Origin: Corallococcus caeni
Lineage (GTDB): Bacteria > Myxococcota > Myxococcia > Myxococcales > Myxococcaceae
Assembly (NCBI RefSeq): GCF_036245865.1
Contig: NZ_BTTW01000003.1
Span: forward strand, 248,001-312,000
Direction of reading: 5' to 3'
DNA length: 64,000 bases
This document shows positions 10,366 to 18,770 of the stretch, piece by piece. Each line of letters opens with the position of its first letter. Positions within the stretch are counted from its first letter, which is position 1. The notes beneath the pieces were generated by a model, which did not search any database, was not told where the DNA came from, and was given only the letters and a program-made list of their open reading frames with translations. Both the position numbers and the translations under genes were made by a program.

Positions 10366-11346
10366 CTACAGGCCGCGCACCTCGTGCGGCTTGTAGGGGG
10401 CCTCCAGGGCCTTCACCTCCTCGGGCGTCAGCTTGAGGCTCACCGCCTTCACCGCGTCCTCCAGGTGCTGCGGCTTCGTCGCGCCGATGATGGGCGCGGT
10501 GACCACGGGCTTGGACAGCAGCCACGCCAGGGCCACCTGCGCGGGCGGGGCCTTGCGCGCGTCCGCCACCTGCTTCACCGCCTCCACCACGTCCCAGTCC
10601 CCGGGCTGGTTGTAGAGCATGGGCGACAGCGTGTCGGTGCCCGCGCGCGTCGTGGCCTCCTTGTCGTCCAGCGACTTGCGCGAACCCGCGAGCAGCCCCC
10701 GCGCCAGCGGAGACCAGGGGATGACGCCCACGCCCTCCGCCTCGCAGAGGGGCAGCATCTCCCGCTCCTCCTCGCGGTAGACGAGGTTGTAGTGGTTCTG
10801 CATGGACACGAAGCGCGCCCAGCCGTTGCGCTCGGACACGCTGAGCGCGCGCATGAACTGCCACGCGTACGCGGAAGATGCGCCCAGGTAGCGCACCTTG
10901 CCCTGGCGCACGAGCTGATCCAGCGCGGACAGCGTCTCCTCGATGGGCGTGTTCGGGTCCATCCGGTGGATTTGATAGAGGTCGATGGTGTCCACGCCCA
11001 GCCGCTTGAGGCTCGCCTCGCACGCCTGCGTGATGGCCTTGCGCGACAGGCCGCGCTCGTTCTGCCCGCTGCCGGTGGGGAAGTAGACCTTCGTCGCCAG
11101 CACCACCTCGTCCAGCTTCGCGTACTTGCGCAGCGCGCGGCCCGTCACCTCCTCGCTGACGCCGTCCGAGTACATGTTCGCGGTGTCGAAGAAGGTGATG
11201 CCCAGCTCCACCGCGCGGCGGAAGAAGGGCTGCGCGGCTTCTTCATCCAGCACCCACGGGCGCCACTTCGGGGTGCCGTAGCTCATGCAGCCCAGGCAGA
11301 TGCGGGAGACCCGCAGGCCGGTGTGTCCCAGGTTGGCGTACTTCAT
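10366..11346 (-). CDS. Aldo/keto reductase
   Basis: A 326-residue NADPH-dependent oxidoreductase with the (beta/alpha)8 fold. The catalytic tetrad is visible: Asp54 and Tyr59 (DTANMYSDG), Lys86 (LATKVYF) and His127 (LYQIHRMD). The cofactor-phosphate region APIIGATKPQHLEDAV is near the C-terminus. The sequence resembles the YghZ/Gcy-like group reducing aldehydes or ketones; the substrate cannot be told. It is convergent with the FHA gene (23 bp between stops) and lies downstream of lon with a strong hairpin between, so it is probably transcribed on its own. Confidence 0.93.
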   Translation of the reverse strand: MKYANLGHTGLRVSRICLGCMSYGTPKWRPWVLDEEAAQPFFRRAVELGITFFDTANMYSDGVSEEVTGRALRKYAKLDEVVLATKVYFPTGSGQNERGLSRKAITQACEASLKRLGVDTIDLYQIHRMDPNTPIEETLSALDQLVRQGKVRYLGASSAYAWQFMRALSVSERNGWARFVSMQNHYNLVYREEEREMLPLCEAEGVGVIPWSPLARGLLAGSRKSLDDKEATTRAGTDTLSPMLYNQPGDWDVVEAVKQVADARKAPPAQVALAWLLSKPVVTAPIIGATKPQHLEDAVKAVSLKLTPEEVKALEAPYKPHEVRGL

Positions 11347-11459
11347 GGGTCCGCTCCTTGGCGTGAGTGCCAGTTCCGTTCGCTGCTTGCGTATTGCCCG
11401 GCATGCGCGCGCGCTTCAACCTCCTGTCTCCGGAAGTGAAGGCCCGCCCGCAAAGACGA

Positions 11460-11489
11460 CGGGCAGGTTCCCGTGAAGGAACCTGCCCG
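11460..11489 (-). terminator. Terminator of lon
   Basis: A perfect 12-bp inverted repeat (CGGGCAGGTTCC and its complement, 6-nt loop CGTGAA) lies 28 bp past the lon stop codon. On the minus strand it is followed by GTCGTCTTTGC, a weak T-rich stretch. Confidence 0.8.
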
Positions 11490-11516
11490 CGTCACTTCAG
11501 GTGCTGAAGTCGAGCG

Positions 11517-13973
11517 TTACGCCCGGACTTCCGCCGGAGGCGTGTCCGTGGTGGTGGCCGGGACCACGCCCTCCTTGAAGGGAGAGGTCTCCATCGCCGC
11601 CTTGAGCACGTCGTCCATGTGCGTGGCGAAGATGAACTCCAGCTCGTTCTTCGCCTGATCCGGCACGTCGATGAGGTCCTTGCGGCAACGCTCCGGCAGG
11701 ATGACGCGCTTGATGCCCGCGCGGTGCGCCGCCAGGACCTTCTCCTTGATGCCGCCCACCGGCAGCACCAGGCCGCGCAGCGTGGCCTCGCCCGTCATCG
11801 CCGTGTCGTGCCGCACCCGGATGCCCGTCAGCAGGCTGGTGAGCGCGGTCAGGATGGTGACGCCGGCCGAAGGACCATCCTTGGGGATGGAGCCCGCGGG
11901 GAAGTGCAGGTGGATGTCCGTCTTCTCGAGGAAGTTCGGGTTGATGCCGAGCGACTCCGCCTTGCTGCGCAGGTAGCTCAGCGCCGCGGTGGCCGACTCC
12001 TTCATCACGTCGCCCAGCTGGCCGGTGAGCGTCATGCCGCCCTTGCCCGCCATCTTGGTCGCTTCGATGAAGAGCAGGTCGCCGCCCGCCGCGGTCCACG
12101 CGAGGCCCGTCGCCACACCGGGAACCTCCGTGCGCTCCGCGACCTCCGAGTAGAACGTCTCGGGCCCGAGGATCTCCTTCACGCGCTCCGCGCCGATGGT
12201 CTGCTTCTCCAGCTTGCCGCCGGCCACCTCCACCGCCACCGCGCGGCAGATGTCCGCGATGCGGCGCTCCAGGTTACGCACGCCGGCCTCACGCGTGTAC
12301 GACGTCGTGAGGATGAGCAGCGCCTCGTCCTGGATCTCGATGTGGTCCCCGTTGAGGCCGTGCTCCTTGAGCTGCTTGGGCACGAGGTGGATGCGGGCGA
12401 TGGCCTGCTTCTCCTCGAACGTGTAGCCCGTCAGCTCGATGATCTCCATGCGGTCACGGAGCGGCCCGGGGATGGGATCCAGCTGGTTCGCCGTGGCGAC
12501 GAACATGACCTTCGACAGGTCGAACGCCACGTCCAGGTAGTGGTCGCTGAACGTGCTGTTCTGCTCCGGGTCCAGCACCTCCAGCAGCGCCGCGCTCGGG
12601 TCGCCGCGGAAGTCCGCGCCCAGCTTGTCGATTTCGTCCAGCATCATGACCGGGTTCTTCGTCCCGGCCTTCTTCATGCTCTGGATGAAGCGGCCCGGCA
12701 GCGCGCCCACGTACGTGCGGCGGTGGCCACGGATTTCGGCCTCGTCACGCACGCCGCCCAGGGACAGGCGCACGAACTTGCGGCCGGTGGCCTTGGCCAC
12801 GCTCTGGCCCAGCGACGTCTTGCCGACGCCCGGGGGACCGACGAGGCACAGGATGGGCCCGCGCATGTCGTTCTTCAGCTTGCGGACGGCCAGGTACTCC
12901 AGGATGCGCTTCTTCACCTTCTTGATGCCGAAGTGATCCTTGTCCAGCTGCTGGCGCGCGTTCTCGATGTCGAGGTTGTCCTCGCTGATCTTCGACCACG
13001 GCAGGTCCGCGATCCAATCCAGGTACGTGCGCGCGACGGTGTACTCGCTGGAGGCCGCCGGGATCGTCTTCAGGCGGTTGAGCTCCTTCTGGGCGACCTT
13101 CTCCACCTCAGGGGGCAGGGCGGCCTTCTTCAGGCGCTCCTGGAGCTCGTCCAGCTCTTCCTCTTCCTCGCCCATCTCGCCGAGCTCTTCCTTGATCGCC
13201 TTGAGCTGCTGGCGCAGGTAGTACTCGCGCTGGGTCTTCGACATCTCGCCCTTCACGGCGGAGTCGATCTTGTTGGAGAGCTTGAGGATCTCGCGCTTGC
13301 GGTTGAGCAGCTCCAGGACGAGCTTCATGCGCGCCTTGAGGTCGACCGTCTCCAGCACGGCCTGCTTCTCCTCGATGGGCACGTCCACGTTGGCGGCGAT
13401 GAGGTCCGCCAGGTGGCCCGGGTGCGTGATGCTCTCCACCAGCTCCGTGGCGGCGGCCGGCAGCTCGGGCATCAGCTCGATGACCTCGCGCGCCAGCTTC
13501 TTCAGGTTGATGCCCAGGGCCTCCACCTCGACGTTCTCGCTGGAGGTCTTGTCCTCCACGGCGTCGACGCGGGCCTTCAGGTAGGGGGCTTCCTGCACCA
13601 GCTCCATCACGCGGAAGCGCGCGAGGCCCTGGACCACGAGCGAGTAGTTGTCCTCGCCCATCTTCAGGAGTTTCACGATGCGGGCGACGGTGCCCATCGT
13701 GTACAGGTCGGACGCGCCCGGATCCTCTTCCTCGGCGCGGCGCTGCGTCACGACGCCGATGACCTGGTCGTCACGGACGGCGTCCTTGATCAGCGCGATG
13801 GTCTTCTGGCGGCCGACGGCCAGGGGCAGCACACCGCCGGGGAAGAAGACACTGTTGCGCAGCGGCAGGATGGGCAGCACCTGCGGGATGTCTTCCTTGT
13901 TGATGAGCCCCGGAGGAGCCATCGCGGTGGGCATGGCGCTGGCCGCGGTGCCCTTCTTCTTCTCGTCAGACAT
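11517..13973 (-). CDS. lon: ATP-dependent Lon protease, LonV type
   Basis: An 818-residue AAA+ serine protease degrading misfolded and regulatory proteins. The ATG at 13973 (MSDEKKKG) is chosen over an upstream in-frame start because the N-terminus then matches the M. xanthus vegetative Lon as I remember it. Order: N-terminal substrate-binding domain (LPILPLRNSVFFPG), long coiled-coil region with EEEEELDELQERL, AAA+ module with Walker A GPPGVGKT and Walker B MMLDEID, and C-terminal protease domain with the Ser in PKDGPSAG and the Lys in EKVLAAHRAG forming the Ser-Lys dyad. Myxobacteria carry a second, developmental Lon (LonD/BsgA) with a different N-terminus; this is not it. An inverted repeat lies upstream. 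Confidence 0.96.
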   Translation of the reverse strand: MSDEKKKGTAASAMPTAMAPPGLINKEDIPQVLPILPLRNSVFFPGGVLPLAVGRQKTIALIKDAVRDDQVIGVVTQRRAEEEDPGASDLYTMGTVARIVKLLKMGEDNYSLVVQGLARFRVMELVQEAPYLKARVDAVEDKTSSENVEVEALGINLKKLAREVIELMPELPAAATELVESITHPGHLADLIAANVDVPIEEKQAVLETVDLKARMKLVLELLNRKREILKLSNKIDSAVKGEMSKTQREYYLRQQLKAIKEELGEMGEEEEELDELQERLKKAALPPEVEKVAQKELNRLKTIPAASSEYTVARTYLDWIADLPWSKISEDNLDIENARQQLDKDHFGIKKVKKRILEYLAVRKLKNDMRGPILCLVGPPGVGKTSLGQSVAKATGRKFVRLSLGGVRDEAEIRGHRRTYVGALPGRFIQSMKKAGTKNPVMMLDEIDKLGADFRGDPSAALLEVLDPEQNSTFSDHYLDVAFDLSKVMFVATANQLDPIPGPLRDRMEIIELTGYTFEEKQAIARIHLVPKQLKEHGLNGDHIEIQDEALLILTTSYTREAGVRNLERRIADICRAVAVEVAGGKLEKQTIGAERVKEILGPETFYSEVAERTEVPGVATGLAWTAAGGDLLFIEATKMAGKGGMTLTGQLGDVMKESATAALSYLRSKAESLGINPNFLEKTDIHLHFPAGSIPKDGPSAGVTILTALTSLLTGIRVRHDTAMTGEATLRGLVLPVGGIKEKVLAAHRAGIKRVILPERCRKDLIDVPDQAKNELEFIFATHMDDVLKAAMETSPFKEGVVPATTTDTPPAEVRA

Positions 13974-14035
13974 GGGAGTTCGGCCTCTTCCTTGCTTGAA
14001 CCCGGTCAGCAAGCGGCCGGGCCGGTGAACCATCC

Positions 14036-14072
14036 GGTTGTTTTCTGCGACGGATGAACCAACGTAACAACC
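14036..14072. promoter_or_regulatory. Inverted repeat upstream of lon (candidate operator)
   Basis: GGTTGTT at 14036-14042 is mirrored by AACAACC at 14066-14072, and CCGG flanks both arms (offset by three A on the right). It lies 63-99 bp upstream of the lon start codon, in the gap shared with the divergent lipoprotein gene. M. xanthus lonV is heat-inducible, so a regulatory role is possible; no sigma-32-like promoter was recognised. The rest of 13974-14242 shows nothing else identifiable. Confidence 0.4.
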
Positions 14073-14242
14073 AAACCGGACATGGCAAACGCGATGTGCG
14101 TTATTTCCGTGCCTCGTCGGCTGTTCGACGCTCCTCTCTTAACGGCCTAGAAGTCTCGCGTCCGGCGAAGGGGTGGGGCATGCTCGCCCCCTCTCACGCT
14201 TGATGCGGTGCGCGAGCGCGCGCCCCCGCACTGGAGGCCGAT

Positions 14243-15460
14243 GTGAAGCTCCACACCTGCGCCCACCTGCTGTCGCTGTCCGCGCTCCTGGCGCTCGGAT
14301 GCCACTCTCCCGTGGACGACGCGGGATCCACGGTGCCCGACGCCTGCGAGGCCACGCCGCCGGTGCTGGCGCCCCAGAAGACGGACATCCTCTTCGTCAT
14401 CGACAACTCCGGCTCCATGCAGGAGGAGCAGCAGGGCATCGCGACGGAGCTGCCCGCCTTCCTGGCCGCGCTCAAGGAGGGCAGCGGGGTGACGCAGGAC
14501 TTCCGCGTGGGGGTCATCACCACCTCCGTGTACCAGCGCCTGCTCCTGGCGAACGGCTCGGACACCATCCGCTCCTTCCCGGATCAGGAAGGCCGCCTGC
14601 AGCCGGTGAAGGACGAAGCGGGCGTGCCCACCGCCGAGCGCTTCATCGAGGGCACGGATCCGCTGCTCCTGGACAAGTTCCAGCGCCTGGTGAACCAGGG
14701 CACGTCCGGCAGCGGGCAGGAGACGCCCTTCGAGGCGGTGCGGCTGGCGGTCGCCTCGCCCCTGGCCACCCGGCCGATGTCGGAGGGCGGCAACGCGGGC
14801 TTCCTCCGGGACGGCGCCCGCCTGCTGGTGGTGGTGGTGTCCGACGAGGAGGACTGCAGCTCCACGCAGCGGCCGCCGCCGGTGACGCTGGGGCAGGACA
14901 CCTCCGTGGACTCCTGCACCGTGCAGGGGGACAAGCTGACCCCGGTGGCGGAGTACTACCAGGCCTTCCAGGGGCTGCATGACGGCACGGGCGCGTCGCG
15001 CGAGGTGCTGTGGGCCACCATCGGGCCGGTGGCGCTGACGGACAAGCGCGCGGAGCTGACGACGGAGCTGGTGGGGAGCACGACCTACGTGCGCAACGTC
15101 GACTGCCCGACGTCCTACGGGCCCGGCTACCGGCAGAGCGCCATGGCGAAGGCGTTCGACGCGACCCGGGCGAACCTGGATTCCATCTGCAAGCCGAGCT
15201 ACCAGCAGACGCTGCTGGACATCGCGGCCCTGGCCACGGTGGCGCAGAGCGTGGACGTGGTGAACCTGCCGGATCCGCGGCTCGCGGTGGTGTACGTCAC
15301 GCGCGCGGACGGCTCCGTGCAGACGTGCACGGCGGCCAACGGCGACTTCCGCTACGAGCCCTCCGGCGAAGACCGCTCCGCGCGCCTCTTCTTCCTGGGC
15401 CCGTGCCTGCGGCGCGTGGGCGACACGAAGGTGGAGGTGAAGGTGCTGTGCGCCGGGTAG
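14243..15460 (+). CDS. von Willebrand factor A-domain lipoprotein
   Basis: A 405-residue exported lipoprotein: signal peptide with lipobox LALGC (Cys20), then a vWA domain whose MIDAS metal site is DNSGS at 54-58 (ILFVIDNSGSMQEE). Later metal-site elements are plausible at the conserved Thr (GQETPFEAV) and the Asp of VVVSDEEDCS. Numerous Cys suggest disulphides. vWA lipoproteins of this type are abundant in myxobacteria, usually as adhesion or binding proteins; the ligand is unknown. GGAGG is positioned just before the ATG, and a strong intrinsic terminator follows the stop. It stands alone between lon and imuA. Confidence 0.9.
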   Translation: MKLHTCAHLLSLSALLALGCHSPVDDAGSTVPDACEATPPVLAPQKTDILFVIDNSGSMQEEQQGIATELPAFLAALKEGSGVTQDFRVGVITTSVYQRLLLANGSDTIRSFPDQEGRLQPVKDEAGVPTAERFIEGTDPLLLDKFQRLVNQGTSGSGQETPFEAVRLAVASPLATRPMSEGGNAGFLRDGARLLVVVVSDEEDCSSTQRPPPVTLGQDTSVDSCTVQGDKLTPVAEYYQAFQGLHDGTGASREVLWATIGPVALTDKRAELTTELVGSTTYVRNVDCPTSYGPGYRQSAMAKAFDATRANLDSICKPSYQQTLLDIAALATVAQSVDVVNLPDPRLAVVYVTRADGSVQTCTAANGDFRYEPSGEDRSARLFFLGPCLRRVGDTKVEVKVLCAG

Positions 15461-15489
15461 CCCGGAGCTGATCCGCGCGCCGCACCCGG

Positions 15490-15524
15490 AGGGCCCCGCG
15501 AAGCACGCGGGGCCCTTCTTCTTT
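15490..15524 (+). terminator. Intrinsic terminator after vWA lipoprotein
   Basis: A perfect 11-bp stem (AGGGCCCCGCG, loop AAGCA, CGCGGGGCCCT) is followed immediately by TTCTTCTTT, the textbook form of a factor-independent terminator, about 30 bp after the stop codon. Confidence 0.92.
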
Positions 15525-15533
15525 GGCGTGGCG

Positions 15534-15547
15534 CATGACCTGTCATG
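15534..15547. promoter_or_regulatory. CATGAC-CT-GTCATG palindrome upstream of imuA
   Basis: A perfect 6+6 bp dyad with a 2-bp centre, placed after the terminator and about 172 bp upstream of imuA. It could be a regulator-binding site. No LexA-type CTGAAC/GTTCAG half-site is present in 15461-15718, in contrast to dnaE2; the remainder of that gap shows no gene. Confidence 0.3.
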
Positions 15548-15718
15548 TCCGGTGCCGGGTGAAGTGACGCGCGCGGATCCGACTCCTCCCGTCGAGCGGA
15601 GCACCCGACGCGACAGGTCCCACGCGCTCGGAATGCCGCCTGCTTGGGTGTCAGACGGCTTCGGATACTGGCCTCATGCGCGCACCGGTGGCGGGTGCGC
15701 GGGCGATGAGGAGGCGGC

Positions 15719-16579
15719 ATGAGCGCGGCGGTGGAGCGGTCGGGGTTGGGGGTGGTGGAGGAGCTGCGTGAACGGATCCGCCAGTTGCAGGCGGCGCCCC
15801 GGCGCGCGCTGTCGGTGCTGCGCACGGGCGTGGACGCGGTGGACGCGCTCTTGCCGCAGGGCGGCCTGCCGCTGGGGACCTCCGTGGAGCTGTGCGGCGA
15901 GGCCGCGTCGGGGCGCACCAGCCTGGCGCTGCGCGCGGTGGCGTCCGCGCACCGGGAGCTGCGCCTGTGCGCGTGGGTGGATGGTCCGAAGGAACTCTAT
16001 CCCCCCGCCGCGGCGGCGCTGGGCGTGGACCTGGAGCGGCTGCTCGTCGTGCGGCCCCGGGCCTTCGCGCAGCGGGTGTGGTCCACCGTGCAGCTCGCGC
16101 GCAGCGGCGCCTTCACGGCGGTGGTGTTGGATCTCACGCACGGCGTGGGCGCCCCGGGGCGTCCGGAGCGACTGGCGCTGACGGAGGCGCGCAAGCTGGT
16201 GGACGCGGCGGCGCGGGGCGGGACGCTGGTGCTGCTGCTGACGTCGCCGGAGGCGCCCGCGGACGGGCTCGCGCGGCTGCGGCTGGAGGCCCGGGGCGTC
16301 CAGGGCTGGTCCGTGGAACTGGAGCGCAGCCGGGGCGGGGGCGTGGGGACGCGCGTCGTGCGCCCCTGGCGGGAGCTCTACCCGGAGGTGGGGCTGGAGG
16401 CCGGGGCGAGGATGCTGGACGCGGACGTGGCGCAGGCCGGGGACGCGGGGCCGGGCTTCTACCGCGACCCGGGCGACCGCGTGCGCAACGGCCTGGGCAT
16501 CCTGGGCCAGCGGCCCGGCCGCGACGCGCCCATGCCCTCGCTGGGTGACGCGCTTCCCGGGCCGTCGTCGGGCTGCTGA
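15719..16579 (+). CDS. imuA: ImuA, RecA-like mutasome protein
   Basis: A 286-residue RecA-fold protein of the damage-induced mutagenesis system, in which ImuA, ImuB and DnaE2 act together in translesion synthesis. The N-terminus (VDAVDALLPQGGLPLGTSVELCG) matches the RecA/ImuA opening, followed by a degenerate P-loop GEAASGRTS (about 66-74) and a Walker B-like VVLDLTHG. The C-terminal GFYRDPGDRVRNGLGILG is a low-complexity tail. The start is supported by GAGGAGG just upstream. imuB follows after 12 bp. Family assignment rests on size, RecA-like features and the adjacent imuB. Confidence 0.88.
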   Translation: MSAAVERSGLGVVEELRERIRQLQAAPRRALSVLRTGVDAVDALLPQGGLPLGTSVELCGEAASGRTSLALRAVASAHRELRLCAWVDGPKELYPPAAAALGVDLERLLVVRPRAFAQRVWSTVQLARSGAFTAVVLDLTHGVGAPGRPERLALTEARKLVDAAARGGTLVLLLTSPEAPADGLARLRLEARGVQGWSVELERSRGGGVGTRVVRPWRELYPEVGLEAGARMLDADVAQAGDAGPGFYRDPGDRVRNGLGILGQRPGRDAPMPSLGDALPGPSSGC

Positions 16580-16591
16580 GGACGGTGGGCC

Positions 16592-18145
16592 ATGCGGAGG
16601 GGCTACCTGCACGTCATGCGCTTCCCGGTGCAGCGCAAGGTCATCGAATCGCCCGCGCTCGCGGGCCAGCCGCTGGTGCTGGTGGAGGAGGTGCGCGGCC
16701 AGCGCCGGGTGGCCTTCGCCTCCACGCGCGCGCTGAAGGCCGGCGTGCGGCCGGGGATGACGCTGACGGCGGCCACGGCGCTGGAGCCGGGGCTGCGGCA
16801 CTTCCCGTACCGGCCGAAGGACGAGGCCCAGGCGCTGGCCGCGCTGGGGGAGTCGTTGCTCGGCCTGTGCCCGGGCTTCCAGCGCGACGCGCCGGACGGG
16901 CTGTGGTTCGACGCGAGCGCGGCGCCCCTGGTGGGAGGGGAACCGGAGCTGGGCGCGCGCGTGCTGGAGGTCTGCGCGGAGCAGGGCTACCGGGCGCACG
17001 TGACGGTGGCGTCGGAGGCGGTCACCTCGCGGGTGCTGGCGCGGCATGGCTCCCGGCGGGTGGAGGTGGTGCCAGAGGGGCAGGGCGCCCGGGCGCTGGC
17101 GCCGCTGCCGCTGGGCGCGCTGGAGGACGCCGCGGCCAGGGCCTTCTCCGTGCTGGGGCTGTCCACGCTGGGGGAGGTGGCGGCGCTGCCCGCCGGGGCG
17201 GTGACGGCGCGCGGAGGCGCGGGCGCGGCCCGGGTCCACGCGCGGTGCCGGGGCGTGGACGACACGCCCTTCACGCCGGAGCCACTGGAGGAGGCGCTGG
17301 AGGACCGGGTGGTGCTGGACGCGCCCGCGGACACCTTCGAGCCCGTGCAGTTCGCGCTCAAGACGCTGTTGGACCGGCTGGGCGCGCGGCTCTCCGGGCG
17401 GCAGCGGGCGGCGGTGCGGCTCACCTTCGTGCTGCGCCTGGACCCCACCGGCGAGGCCCAGGTGCCGCTCTTGCTGGCGCGGCCCACGGCGCGCGCGAAG
17501 CTGCTGCTGGACCTGGCGCGGCACCGGCTGGGGGAGCTGCGGCTGGAGCGGCCGGTGGCGGAGGTCGCCGTGCGGGTGGACGCGCACGACGAGGACCTGG
17601 GTCAGCAGCTCGCGCTGGGGGACGCGCCGGAGGGGGACGCGGCCCTGGAGGCCGTGCTGTCGCGGCTGGCGACGACGCTGGGCGAGGAGGCGCTGTTCGC
17701 CGCGTCCCTGGAGCCGGTGCACCGCCCGGAGTCCGCGCACACGGCCCGGGCCTTCCACCCTCCGGAGACGCGGCGCGGCCTGCTGTCCTCCCCGGCTTCC
17801 CAGGCTCTTTCGACTCCTTCGTCCCTGGCGCCGGAGCCCACGGCCCCCATCACCGTCTGGCGTGAGACGGGGGCGGCCCGGGAGCGGCCGTCGCGGCTCC
17901 TGGCCCAGCCAGCCCGGCTGGACGCGGAGGTGGCGGCGTCCGGGGAGATGCTGGCGGCGCGGCTCGGGGGACGGCGGCACCGGGTGACGGCGATGGCGGG
18001 GCCGGAGCGCCTGGGTGGTGAGTGGTGGACGGACACCCCGTACCAGCGGGACTACTACCGGGTACACTTCGAGGGGCTGGGGCCCGCCTGGGTGTACCGG
18101 GACGGGCGGGACGGGGGCTTCTACCTGCAGGGGTTGTTCGATTGA
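16592..18145 (+). CDS. imuB: ImuB, catalytically inactive Y-family polymerase homologue
   Basis: A 517-residue Y-family DNA polymerase relative that serves as adaptor between ImuA, the sliding clamp and DnaE2. The N-terminal motif normally carrying the first metal-binding Asp (HIDxDAF) reads YLHVMRFPVQ, and the palm SIDE motif reads LWFDASAAP, so key acidic residues are missing. This is the expected state for ImuB rather than a defect. The little-finger region is present, and the C-terminus ends with FYLQGLFD as in other ImuB proteins. I could not identify a clear clamp-binding motif by eye. It is directly downstream of imuA. Confidence 0.9.
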   Translation: MRRGYLHVMRFPVQRKVIESPALAGQPLVLVEEVRGQRRVAFASTRALKAGVRPGMTLTAATALEPGLRHFPYRPKDEAQALAALGESLLGLCPGFQRDAPDGLWFDASAAPLVGGEPELGARVLEVCAEQGYRAHVTVASEAVTSRVLARHGSRRVEVVPEGQGARALAPLPLGALEDAAARAFSVLGLSTLGEVAALPAGAVTARGGAGAARVHARCRGVDDTPFTPEPLEEALEDRVVLDAPADTFEPVQFALKTLLDRLGARLSGRQRAAVRLTFVLRLDPTGEAQVPLLLARPTARAKLLLDLARHRLGELRLERPVAEVAVRVDAHDEDLGQQLALGDAPEGDAALEAVLSRLATTLGEEALFAASLEPVHRPESAHTARAFHPPETRRGLLSSPASQALSTPSSLAPEPTAPITVWRETGAARERPSRLLAQPARLDAEVAASGEMLAARLGGRRHRVTAMAGPERLGGEWWTDTPYQRDYYRVHFEGLGPAWVYRDGRDGGFYLQGLFD

Positions 18146-18202
18146 CGGGCGGGCGGTGCGGTCGGGGTGGAGGCCCCGCCGCTTGTGGCCTAGCGTGACG
18201 GC

Positions 18203-18736
18203 ATGCGCCCCGCACGACTCCTCCCGCTCCTCCTCGTGTCCCTCGTCCTCCCGGCCTGCGCCGCCCGGCAGGTGCGCCCGCAGGGAGCCATCCGCAAGGT
18301 GGTGGTGGTGGCGGGCTCGCGCGTGGACGTGCTGCCGACAGGCACGTTCCGCCAGGACATCATCGGTGAGAGCAACCCGCGCACGGTGCTGGCCCGCCAG
18401 ACGGAGGCGGAGCTCCTCACGCGCGGCTTCGAGGTCGTGGCCACGCGCCAGTCCCAGGCCCCGGTGCCGCTCACGGACGAGGTGTCGTCCTTCGTCCAGC
18501 AGAACAAGGCCGAGGCCGCGGTGGTGGTCATCCTGGACTGGCTGGACGTGTCCGGCGCTTCGGTGCTGGGCCGCGTGGACGTGGTGCTGCGGCTGGGCAT
18601 GGTGGACCCCAACGGCCAGGTGCTCTGGACGGACACGTTCCGCTCGCAGCCCATCGTGAGCGCCTACCAGTCCGCGACGGACTGGAACTCGTTCCTGCGC
18701 CGGGCCGTCATCGACGCGGTGCAGGTGGTGCCGTGA
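18203..18736 (+). CDS. Small lipoprotein of unknown function
   Basis: A 177-residue lipoprotein with signal sequence and lipobox LPAC (Cys19). The mature part has alternating beta and alpha segments (KVVVVAGSRVDVLP; EAAVVVILDWLDVSG; WTDTFRSQPIVS), reminiscent of GNA1162-like envelope lipoproteins, but I cannot assign a family. A TAGCGT hexamer sits 6 nt upstream of the ATG, compatible with a near-leaderless transcript. It lies between imuB and the epimerase gene, with 57 and 34 bp gaps. Confidence 0.78.
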   Translation: MRPARLLPLLLVSLVLPACAARQVRPQGAIRKVVVVAGSRVDVLPTGTFRQDIIGESNPRTVLARQTEAELLTRGFEVVATRQSQAPVPLTDEVSSFVQQNKAEAAVVVILDWLDVSGASVLGRVDVVLRLGMVDPNGQVLWTDTFRSQPIVSAYQSATDWNSFLRRAVIDAVQVVP

Positions 18737-18770
18737 CGGCCGGCCTGCTTTCGCGCGGCAAGAGGGGGGC

